Shown here one piece after another: positions 33,601 to 41,626 of a DNA stretch of 64,000 nucleotides (the stretch's first letter is position 1; every line of letters begins with the position of its first letter). The notes under the pieces are model-generated. The model searched no databases and was not told the DNA's origin. It saw only the letters and a program-made list of their open reading frames with translations. The position numbers and the translations under genes are program-made. The stretch is from Psychrobacter submarinus. Lineage in GTDB: Bacteria > Pseudomonadota > Gammaproteobacteria > Pseudomonadales > Moraxellaceae. Location of the stretch: assembly GCF_904846685.1 (NCBI RefSeq), contig NZ_CAJHBQ010000001.1, forward strand, positions 1 through 64,000, in the 5' to 3' direction.

Positions 33601-34280
33601 TTACTACGACCGACCGCTGAGCTATCGATGCCTGAGGCTTCGTTGACACTACCCATCGCTGAGCTATCAGGACCTGAGGCTGTGTTACTACGACCGACCG
33701 CTGAGCTATCGATGCCTGAGGCTGAATTAAAACTACCCATCGCTGAGCTAAAGCTACCTGAGGATGTATTACGGTTCCCTAGCGCTGAGCTATAAACTCC
33801 TGAGGCTTCATTATTAAGACCCATCGCTGAGCTGGCATCACTTGAGACTGTATTATTACGTCCTACTGCTGAGCTAAAGCTACCTGAGGCTGTATTAGAA
33901 TCACCCACCGCTGAGCTAAAGCTACCTGAGGCTGTATTAGAATCACCCACCGCTGAGCTAAAGCCGCCTGAGGCGTCGTTGTCAAGACCACAAGCAAAAG
34001 CAAAACCACCAGTAGCGGTGCTGCTGCCAGTCGAGTTACCAGAATCAAGTATACAGACCTCTGCCTGAGCGCTCATCATTGTCAGTCCTAAGATACTGCC
34101 TATCGCCACCGCTATCGCTTGGCGACGCCATAACTTGTCTGTAGTAGTTGCTGGGATAGCGCCAACAGTACCTACTTGAGTTGAGCGACTTGACTTGCCG
34201 CCCGATTTAGTGATTTCACTCACTGCCATATAGCAGCCCGTTGAGCGATTGAAGATGACACGATAGACATGGTTTAACAT
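30699..34280 (-). CDS. YadA-type trimeric autotransporter adhesin with collagen-like stalk
   Basis: 1193-residue outer-membrane protein. An extended signal peptide (NHVYRVIFNRSTGCYMAVSE, then WRRQAIAVAIGSILGLTMMSAQA) is followed by a YadA/Hia head of 14-residue SSAVG...N-ASG repeats (about 75-335) and a neck with GTTDTDAVNVAQL. About 106 uninterrupted Gly-X-Y triplets (about 556-875) come next, then a second head-like region with IAIG/VALG repeats and DAVNVSQLNQ. The YadA anchor of about 90 residues ends in VGVSYTFD. It should trimerise and mediate attachment. The stalk has one proline only. It is divergent from a two-component system that may control it. Confidence 0.92.
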   Translation of the reverse strand: MLNHVYRVIFNRSTGCYMAVSEITKSGGKSSRSTQVGTVGAIPATTTDKLWRRQAIAVAIGSILGLTMMSAQAEVCILDSGNSTGSSTATGGFAFACGLDNDASGGFSSAVGDSNTASGSFSSAVGDSNTASGSFSSAVGRNNTVSSDASSAMGLNNEASGVYSSALGNRNTSSGSFSSAMGSFNSASGIDSSAVGRSNTASGPDSSAMGSVNEASGIDSSAVGRSNTASGGSSSAVGYSNEASGGFSSALGYRNDASGDFSSAMGRSNIASGTNSSAVGFENEAGDFSSAIGSFNEASGIFSSVMGSSSVASATGATAVGSGREDGLVAIDGAIVQAEFAAATTDIEVDDEGRRFKLDTNNDPIFEFAAADYEDLGIGATASGIRATAVGNTSVASARDSIAMGTGSTANIDNSIALGSQSVTTVDAGVQGFGADARTTPVWQSTLAAVSVGNISDADPANWQTRQITGVAAGTTDTDAVNVAQLQRVETNSFSQAQNLASAFGGNAAFNMNGTFQAPTYRINNTNYNDVGSAFTAVDGRLTDLQGQINNIELTPGPQGEQGIQGEQGEQGIQGVAGQDGANGAMGVQGEQGIQGEQGEQGERGLQGVAGQDGADGATGDQGERGLQGEQGIQGETGAQGEQGIQGEQGERGLQGIAGQDGADGQDGVMGAMGAQGLQGERGIQGETGAQGIQGEQGIQGETGAQGIQGETGAQGEQGIQGEQGERGLQGIAGQDGADGATGAQGAKGDQGDQGERGLQGIQGEQGIQGERGLQGEQGEQGLQGEQGVAGQDGIDGADGLNGTNGVDGQDGAMGAQGIQGEQGIQGETGAQGEQGLQGVAGQDGADGTDGIDGQDGAMGAQGVKGDKGDKGESGISEEARAELVEQIEDSQARFFSVNGSSDSEDAGNYNGNGATADGAIAIGVNTKSAGTNSIAVGTDSIVTGDQSTSVGKGNIVSGDRSGAFGDPNIVGGSANYAVGNDNIIGDTTSNSVVLGSNATVGATGATANNNGTPTFTDTTDASNSVAIGESVNVQANNAVAIGSNSSVTNSNSVALGANSQTSADNTVSVGNANNQRRITNVAAGINPNDAVNVSQLNQNRAEAFGYTDRRIDDLEGETHSAVAGALAFGALRYPNVPGKVSVGLGGGTWEGESGYAVGIGYTTSDGQFSISSAFGGSGSQNGGNVGVSYTFD
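31655..32613 (-). repeat. Collagen-like Gly-X-Y coding repeat in the adhesin
   Basis: About 960 bases encode 106 consecutive Gly-X-Y triplets, mainly GEQ, GIQ, GLQ, GER, GAQ and GQD. Higher-order blocks of the kind GERGLQGIAGQDGADG recur several times. The DNA blocks are similar enough to recombine and change stalk length. Confidence 0.9.
33340..34000 (-). repeat. 42-bp head-domain repeats of the adhesin
   Basis: Successive 42-base units encode 14-residue YadA head repeats of the form SSAVGxSNTASGxx. Two adjacent units around 33877-33960 are nearly identical in DNA, which suggests recent duplication. Confidence 0.8.
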
Positions 34281-34490
34281 GATTATTCCCTTTTATTTCT
34301 GTATGTTATATCTTGTAATCTTAGTGTAAGCTATGGATAAGGTTTTTGTAATAGTACAAATATACTATTAAGTATGAACGGTCAAATATGAAGACAGACG
34401 GTATAGGCTCTTTTGAGTCAAAGGGCATAGCATTTGATTTATCGGTTGTGACACGATGAGTGAGTAAAACGAAAAGAGAATAGATTGAAT

Positions 34491-35120
34491 ATGACTGAAG
34501 AAGTAGCCAAAAAAAGTTTATTGCTAGTAGATGACCATGCTTTGTTTCGCGCAGGGTTACGTCTTATTTTACAAAGTAAAATAAAAGCAAATATTACTGA
34601 AATTGAGAAAATTAGCGATGTGAGTGAACTAGATGTAGAAGTAGATGTGATCTTATTGGATATCTGTCTGCCAGGACTCAATGGCATTGACGGCATGAGT
34701 ATTTTGCAAAAAAAATGGCCACAAGCGCGTATTATGTTGCTATCGGCACTTAGTAACCATCAAGATATCAACAAGGCACTGGCATTAGGGGCCAGTTGTT
34801 TTTTGAACAAAAATACAGATCCTGCGGTTATTTGCACTACGGTACAATCGCTTCTAAAATTGCATGTGTCAAATACGAGTAGTCAGGTCACCGCTATACC
34901 CCTGCCAGCGGTTACAGAAGCCAAGTCGCTGCTTAGTATTCGATTATTAGAGGTGTTAGGGCTTATGGCTGAAGGTCATAGTAATAAGTATATCGCTGAC
35001 AAACTATTTCTTAGTGAGCATACGGTACGCAATTATACCGTTACACTAATGAAGCATTTTGAAGTCAATAATCGCACCAAAATTATCATTGCAGCGCAGC
35101 AAGCAGGGTATCTTACCTAA
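34491..35120 (+). CDS. LuxR/NarL-family response regulator
   Basis: 209-residue two-component regulator. The receiver domain (about 8-125) has the acidic pair in LLLVDDHALFRAGL, the phospho-acceptor Asp in VILLDICLPGLNG and the Lys in CFLNKNTDP. The LuxR-type helix-turn-helix at the C-terminus contains LGLMAEGHSNKYIADKLFLS and HTVRNYTVTLMKHF. An in-frame TTG at 34485 is an alternative start. It lies 70 bases upstream of a hybrid histidine kinase, the likely partner, and 210 bases from the divergent adhesin start. Control of the adhesin is an inference from position. Confidence 0.9.
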   Translation: MTEEVAKKSLLLVDDHALFRAGLRLILQSKIKANITEIEKISDVSELDVEVDVILLDICLPGLNGIDGMSILQKKWPQARIMLLSALSNHQDINKALALGASCFLNKNTDPAVICTTVQSLLKLHVSNTSSQVTAIPLPAVTEAKSLLSIRLLEVLGLMAEGHSNKYIADKLFLSEHTVRNYTVTLMKHFEVNNRTKIIIAAQQAGYLT

Positions 35121-35190
35121 TCGGCTCATTATCATCTTTATTAGTATTTTTTATACTCCTCTATAGTTTGAAAAGGTATGGTCATAGATT

Positions 35191-37308
35191 ATGTTTAAAG
35201 ACGATATAGAGGCTCTACCTAGCCTTATCCCAAACCACTATGATCCCAAACTAGTACTAGCAGAGCAGACCAAACTGGCTCATAGATATCTACCCTTAGC
35301 ATTGTTAGGCACGCTTTTTACAGCACTCTGTTTTGTGGCAACGATGTACATCACCTACGATCTCAGTAACAATCAAAAGATACTCAATATATTCTGGATA
35401 GTCTATCAGGCGATTATTTTAGGGTCATTGTGGCAGATCACTCAACTAATACTAAAGCGGGTAGAGAGTCTTAGTCTTAAATTTTTAAAAAATATATTCA
35501 TCAGTTTTGCTATATTATTTTCGTCGGCTATGATCTTGGGTATTATAGTCTTTACCGTTATGCTGCTCCATACGCCTGAAATGATGCTGCTTGCTACAAA
35601 TGCTTTAGTCGTTGTTTGGATAGTATTTCATAGTATTATTCTTACCTTTTGCTGGAGCCACTGGGAAAAAATAAAAGCTTTATTTCATAAGCTTAATGCG
35701 CCTGACAAGCCTATAGAAACAGACCATACTCAAATGCCAGTTCTAAGTGCGGCGACTTCTGTGAGTCATGCTCATTATCTAGCTAACTACGCCGCTTATA
35801 GTGTGTTATTTGTCTGTGCACTTGCCATTGCCTGTCTATGGGCACTGGCTATTGGTAAAGCTTTTACGACTAACATCCAAAACTCAACGCAAGTAATAGT
35901 CCTGCTAGGACTGCATTTGGGTCTGTTAAGTGGTGGCATCTCATGTTTGGCAACGTTTTGGCGAGTTTATATTGCCTACGCTCTACCTAGTGTTTTTGTA
36001 TGGATTTTTTTGTTGAGCTATATGACCGATACTGGACTCATCATTTTAGCTTTTGCTGTCATTGGGCTATTGTTCTTTGATATTTTCTTTGCTCGCCATA
36101 CCTCTATTAATACCTTGAAGGCGATTTTGGTTTATATAGAAAACGAGAGTCTGATTGCTCAACTGCAAATAAAAACTCGCCAAGTCGAAGAAGCAAGCCT
36201 AGCGAAGACTAAAATCTTAGCATCAGCCAGTCACGATTTGCGTCAGCCTGTCCACGCGCTAAGTCTATTCATCGAAGCATTGGCTGATACTGACCTTGAT
36301 CTTCATCAATCGCAGATAGTCGACTATGCAAAATCTGCCAGCCACTCTAGTCGAGAGATGCTCAATACGATATTAGATTACGCGCACATTGAGTCCGGTC
36401 AGATGACCGCGCAGTATACTGCTACCAATCTTGATAGTATTATTCAGAATCTGATCGATGAGTTTGGGATTCAGGCTGATAACAAAGGCTTATCCCTACG
36501 CTATACACCCAAAGGTACTTGGGTTATGACTGACCCTACTATGATCGCGCTTATCCTCAGAAACCTCATTAGTAATGCCATACGCTATACCAATGAGGGC
36601 GGTATAGTCGTTGGCGTACGCAAATCTCCAATAGTAAATCAATCTATCTTGATAACGTATTGTCGCGTTAGTGTTTGGGATACAGGAAGCGGCATGACTG
36701 CTGATGAAACGGAACAGATATTTGAATCGTTTTATCAGATAGAGCGTAACAAAACGACAGATCAAGGATTGGGTCTGGGTTTGGCTATCGTCAAAGGTAT
36801 GACGCAACTGCTAAAAGCTGAGCTCGACGTCAAGTCAAGTATTGGTGTCGGATCGCAGTTCTCGATTGTGCTCCCAACTTGCCAGCCTATTAATGATGGG
36901 AATCTAGATAATAATACGACTATCGATCATCTCAAACAAAAGGTTGTGTTAATCATTGATGATGATGATGCGGTGCTAAAGTCAATGCAATTACTCCTCG
37001 GATCTTGGGGCTGTCAGCCTGTTGCCGTACAGACGCTTGAGGAGGCAGTAACTGCTTTTAATAAGTGTCATCCTGACATGGTCATCACCGATTTTCGCTT
37101 AGCTAATGGCATAACTGGTGAGGATATTATCTTTGCGATTAGACAAAGTAGTGACTCTGCCCATTTGACGCCGTTTGTCATCTTGACTGCCGATACGACG
37201 CCGCAGCTATTTACAGCTACTAAAGCGATAAACCCTTTAGTCCTACATAAACCAATAGATCCAAAGAATCTACGCCAGCAGCTCCAACAAGTACTCGCAC
37301 TTATCTAA
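35191..37308 (+). CDS. Membrane-bound hybrid histidine kinase
   Basis: 705 residues. Two blocks of hydrophobic helices (about 35-160 and 200-305) give roughly eight membrane segments with no large periplasmic sensor domain, so the signal may be sensed in the membrane. The HisKA motif SASHDLRQPVHALSLF carries the phospho-His near 348. The HATPase has LILRNLISNAIRYT (N box), VWDTGSGM (G1) and QGLGLGLAIVKG (G2). A C-terminal receiver (VVLIIDDDDAV..., Asp in MVITDFRL, Lys in VLHKPID) makes it a hybrid. It probably phosphorylates the LuxR-type regulator encoded just upstream. The signal is unknown. Confidence 0.9.
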   Translation: MFKDDIEALPSLIPNHYDPKLVLAEQTKLAHRYLPLALLGTLFTALCFVATMYITYDLSNNQKILNIFWIVYQAIILGSLWQITQLILKRVESLSLKFLKNIFISFAILFSSAMILGIIVFTVMLLHTPEMMLLATNALVVVWIVFHSIILTFCWSHWEKIKALFHKLNAPDKPIETDHTQMPVLSAATSVSHAHYLANYAAYSVLFVCALAIACLWALAIGKAFTTNIQNSTQVIVLLGLHLGLLSGGISCLATFWRVYIAYALPSVFVWIFLLSYMTDTGLIILAFAVIGLLFFDIFFARHTSINTLKAILVYIENESLIAQLQIKTRQVEEASLAKTKILASASHDLRQPVHALSLFIEALADTDLDLHQSQIVDYAKSASHSSREMLNTILDYAHIESGQMTAQYTATNLDSIIQNLIDEFGIQADNKGLSLRYTPKGTWVMTDPTMIALILRNLISNAIRYTNEGGIVVGVRKSPIVNQSILITYCRVSVWDTGSGMTADETEQIFESFYQIERNKTTDQGLGLGLAIVKGMTQLLKAELDVKSSIGVGSQFSIVLPTCQPINDGNLDNNTTIDHLKQKVVLIIDDDDAVLKSMQLLLGSWGCQPVAVQTLEEAVTAFNKCHPDMVITDFRLANGITGEDIIFAIRQSSDSAHLTPFVILTADTTPQLFTATKAINPLVLHKPIDPKNLRQQLQQVLALI

Positions 37309-37313
37309 ACCAA

Positions 37314-37353
37314 AAAAGCCGCCTACTATCATTAAATAGTAAGCGGCTTTATT
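37314..37353. terminator. Bidirectional terminator, histidine kinase / pssA
   Basis: AAAGCCGCcTACTAT and ATAGTAaGCGGCTTT form a long stem between two convergent genes, with A and T runs on either side. Confidence 0.85.
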
Positions 37354-37370
37354 TTAATTGTTTCTAAGTT

Positions 37371-38315
37371 TTACATTTTTGCTTTTATCGTTGTCACAAT
37401 ACCTGACAAAGCATAGATGATACCGATAGCTAAGATACCCACAGGGATATCATAAATAAGAATACTTAGAACTAGAACGGCAACGATCAAAGCGACAAAA
37501 GGCACTTTCTTTTTATCGAACTCTTTAAAGCTATAGTACTTAACGTTACTAACCATCAGCAAACCACAAATCACCACCCAAGCGGCGAACAAAATCATAA
37601 TTAAAGTGTCATATTGACCCACCCATTCATTGTGGTCAATGGCAACCATGACCGCTGCGGTGACTAAGATCGCCGCTAAAGGACTAGCAAGGCCCACAAA
37701 GTACTTTTTATCGACGATGCCCACTTGCACGTTAAAACGCGCCAAACGAAACGCGCCGCAAGCCGTAAAGACAAAAGCACAGCCTAAACCAATACGGCCT
37801 AAAGGCTCTAGGGCAAAGCTATAGACCAAAATCGCAGGCGCGATACCGAAAGCCAACAGGTCAGCTAAAGAGTCATACTGCTCACCAAACGGGCTTTGCG
37901 CGTTGAGCATACGCGCTACTCGTCCATCGGCACCATCCAAGATAGCTGATAAAAATATCGCTAAAGCGGCTTTATAAAACTCGCCACTGGTGCTCGCTAA
38001 AATCGAATAAAAGCCAGACAACAACGACAAGGTGGTAATCAAATTGGGGGCCAAATAGACACCGCGACTCACTACTTGCTGACCCTCGGCACCTTCTGCC
38101 TCAATGACTTCAAAGGTGAGGCCTTCATAATCGTCATTATCTGCTAAGCGAATGTTAAACTCATGCTCATCAAGATAAGGCGGCTGCGTGGCGGCACTAT
38201 CACTAATATGACCTAAATTATCATTGAGCGGCAGCTCAGCTGATTTTTCAGTAACACCAGTAGCTTGATTATCGATAATTTCGTCTTTATTACTAATGCC
38301 GTTCTCCATACTCAT
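37371..38315 (-). CDS. pssA: CDP-diacylglycerol-serine O-phosphatidyltransferase
   Basis: 314-residue inner-membrane enzyme making phosphatidylserine, the precursor of phosphatidylethanolamine. The CDP-alcohol phosphotransferase motif DGRVARMLNAQSPFGEQYD followed by SLAD is exact. PNLITTLSLLSGFYSIL is the usual first membrane segment of type II PssA. About eight membrane helices follow to the C-terminus. The first 85-90 residues are an acidic, polar extension that I do not recognise from most PssA proteins. No in-frame start with a better ribosome-binding site was evident. rlmJ ends 9 bases upstream of its start on the same strand. Confidence 0.92.
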   Translation of the reverse strand: MSMENGISNKDEIIDNQATGVTEKSAELPLNDNLGHISDSAATQPPYLDEHEFNIRLADNDDYEGLTFEVIEAEGAEGQQVVSRGVYLAPNLITTLSLLSGFYSILASTSGEFYKAALAIFLSAILDGADGRVARMLNAQSPFGEQYDSLADLLAFGIAPAILVYSFALEPLGRIGLGCAFVFTACGAFRLARFNVQVGIVDKKYFVGLASPLAAILVTAAVMVAIDHNEWVGQYDTLIMILFAAWVVICGLLMVSNVKYYSFKEFDKKKVPFVALIVAVLVLSILIYDIPVGILAIGIIYALSGIVTTIKAKM

Positions 38316-38324
38316 AACCTATCC

Positions 38325-39209
38325 TTATTCGCCGACCAGCCAGCGTACATTGGTCGCGCTATCAGGGGTCATGTTTGGTGCATCAGCAACTTTAAGCGCA
38401 GGCTGCAAGAATCGCAATATCTCGCGCGCTTGGTTGTCAAACTGCCAAGGCGGATTGATAATAAGCATACCCGTACCGTTGAGACCAACCGCGACATCGT
38501 TAGGATAGATGTTGAGCTCACAGATCAGCTGACGTCTGATATCAGTGCGTTTTAGCTTTTTGTAAAATAGCTCAACCGCTTCGATGTTTTTGATCGGGAA
38601 CCATAGCGCATAGGTACCTTGAGGCCATTTATTATAAGAGGCGACAAGCAAGTCAATCAGACGGGTAAAGTCCTTGTGCTCTTGCTCATAAGGAGGATCT
38701 AAGAATATTAGACCACGGCGCTCAGCAGGTGGAATGACCGCGCGGATACCTTCAAACGCATCACGGTGATGAATACCAATGGGCAACTTATGCAGTTGAT
38801 AATTAAGCGCGTCATACTCGCTCGCTTTGGCTTCAAAGGCTTCGCCGCGTACGCCGCCGTCAGGGTTCTTTTCGACATGGTGCGCAATCCACCATGGTGA
38901 GCCGGGATAGACTTTGCTATCGTAGGTAAAGCGTGCTTGCTTGATACCTTCTATATAGTCTTTAATAGCGGCTGGGGCTTTTTCCATATCGATATCGGCA
39001 TTTTTAAGCAGCGCTTGTATACCGCCTTTGGCCTCGCCTGTCTTGCGCGCCTCTTCGCTTGCGAGCGAATACAGTCCGCGCCCGCCATAAGCATCTAGCA
39101 CATAAAAAGGCTTGTTCTTTTGGCTGAGCTGATTGAGGAGTTGTACGAGCAATATGTGTTTGACCACATCAGCAAAGTTACCGGCGTGGTAGGCATGTTT
39201 ATAGTTCAT
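38325..39209 (-). CDS. rlmJ: 23S rRNA (adenine-2030-N6)-methyltransferase
   Basis: 294-residue SAM-dependent methyltransferase of the RlmJ (YhiR) family. The N-terminus MNYKHAYHAGNFADVVKHI is diagnostic. VLDAYGGRGLYSL is the SAM-binding motif I (more usually DTHAG), and the catalytic motif IV is FLDPPYE. It methylates one adenine of 23S rRNA in the cytoplasm. It is immediately upstream of pssA and probably co-transcribed with it. Confidence 0.93.
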   Translation of the reverse strand: MNYKHAYHAGNFADVVKHILLVQLLNQLSQKNKPFYVLDAYGGRGLYSLASEEARKTGEAKGGIQALLKNADIDMEKAPAAIKDYIEGIKQARFTYDSKVYPGSPWWIAHHVEKNPDGGVRGEAFEAKASEYDALNYQLHKLPIGIHHRDAFEGIRAVIPPAERRGLIFLDPPYEQEHKDFTRLIDLLVASYNKWPQGTYALWFPIKNIEAVELFYKKLKRTDIRRQLICELNIYPNDVAVGLNGTGMLIINPPWQFDNQAREILRFLQPALKVADAPNMTPDSATNVRWLVGE

Positions 39210-39346
39210 AGTCTCAAAAGTTTAAATAAGAAAAATTGCATCTATGGTAGCATAGACAGCATAAAAGATAACGAGGTTTCGGTAACTCGCCATTGAATAA
39301 GAAAGGTGAAAAAGTCGTTTGACTATGCTTATTATAAGGATAAAAG

Positions 39347-40084
39347 ATGACAACGATTCATAGTAATACTGAGATGATGAATTCTGATTTGGATAAATTG
39401 ACTGTTAATAAGCCAGTAGAATCTGATAATACCTTGCTACTTGTCCAAGATATTGCCACTCTGCAAGCCGCTGACTTTGTTGTCAATTGGGAACAAAGGC
39501 TTACCGATATGCAGCTAAACAAGCTTAGTTTTGAAGGTTTTATCATTATCGATAATGTCTTTAGTGACAAAGCTCTACTCGCTTTGCAGGCAGAGAGCGG
39601 TTTCGTTGATTATCGAGAGGCTCATCTTACAGCTGGCGTGCGTTTAAGTCATATACGCGGGGATAAAATCCGCTGGATTAATAACCACTTTTTAGCAGGA
39701 TCCTATTATTTACAAAGCATTGATAAGCTCGCTGATGTTTTAAACCGTGCGCTATTTACAGGGATTCGCCACAGCGAGGCGCATTATGCCTGCTACCCTG
39801 TTGGCTTTGGCTATCAGTGGCATAGCGACAATCCTGCGGGGCGTGATGAGCGGGTGCTATCAGCGGTGTTTTATCTTAATGACAATTGGGAGGCAGGTGA
39901 CGGCGGCGCAGTAGAGCTCGTTGATAATCACGGTATCTCTCATACCATTATGCCCGTTGCCAATCGCTTGATTATCTTTGCTAGCGACTTACAACATCAA
40001 GTACAAATTGCACATCGTCAGCGCTATTCTATCGCCACTTGGATGCGCCGTGACGGTTTAGTGCCTTTTGTTGAGGAAGGTTAG
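39347..40084 (+). CDS. 2-oxoglutarate/Fe(II)-dependent oxygenase
   Basis: 245-residue double-stranded beta-helix oxygenase of the prolyl-4-hydroxylase superfamily. Iron ligands are visible as HWHSD-type: YQWHSDNPAGRDE (HxD) and LQHQVQIAHRQRYSIATWMRRD, containing the distal His and the Arg that binds 2-oxoglutarate. FYLNDNWEAGDGGAVELV is the conserved strand between them. Some relatives hydroxylate ribosomal proteins or elongation factor Tu, so that role is possible. About 100 N-terminal residues precede the core. AAGGA lies before the ATG. Confidence 0.85.
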   Translation: MTTIHSNTEMMNSDLDKLTVNKPVESDNTLLLVQDIATLQAADFVVNWEQRLTDMQLNKLSFEGFIIIDNVFSDKALLALQAESGFVDYREAHLTAGVRLSHIRGDKIRWINNHFLAGSYYLQSIDKLADVLNRALFTGIRHSEAHYACYPVGFGYQWHSDNPAGRDERVLSAVFYLNDNWEAGDGGAVELVDNHGISHTIMPVANRLIIFASDLQHQVQIAHRQRYSIATWMRRDGLVPFVEEG

Positions 40085-40095
40085 TTATCCGTTGA

Positions 40096-41349
<1,254 letters not shown>

Positions 41350-41388
41350 GCTCTACCGTATCAATGACGTTAATAAAACAGCAACAAT

Positions 41389-41422
41389 AAAGGCAGCGCT
41401 TAAATGTTTAGCGCTGCCTTTA
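41389..41422 (+). terminator. dapE terminator
   Basis: AAAGGCAGCGCT and AGCGCTGCCTTT make a perfect 12-bp stem with an 8-10 base loop and a T-rich 3' side, 40 bases after dapE. Confidence 0.85.
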
Positions 41423-41549
41423 TTTGTTTTAAGTATTATTGTAGCCTAATAAATAACCTGTATTAACAGTCACTTAAGATGATAACCACTAAAATTTGGG
41501 TAGATCCATTAAAAATAGGATATATAAATGTTGCTTACTGCTTGCAAAC

Positions 41550-41570
41550 GATAATCATTATTGTTAATAT
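41550..41570 (+). promoter_or_regulatory. Probable Fur box of the TonB-dependent receptor
   Basis: GATAATCATTATTGTTAAT at 41550-41568 resembles the Fur consensus (GATAATGATAATCATTATC), with two clear NATWAT-type hexamers. It lies 57-77 bases before the receptor ATG, where Fe-Fur could block the promoter. Confidence 0.65.
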
Positions 41571-41626
41571 TCGTTTTTACAAAAATGCAGCATTAATTTT
41601 TATGTTTTCGTTTTGGAGCCCGTGCG

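Noticed and set aside
31655..34000. Possible CRISPR array suggested by regular repeats
   Set aside because: The repeats are protein-coding (Gly-X-Y triplets and 14-residue head repeats) in one continuous frame, with no unique spacers.
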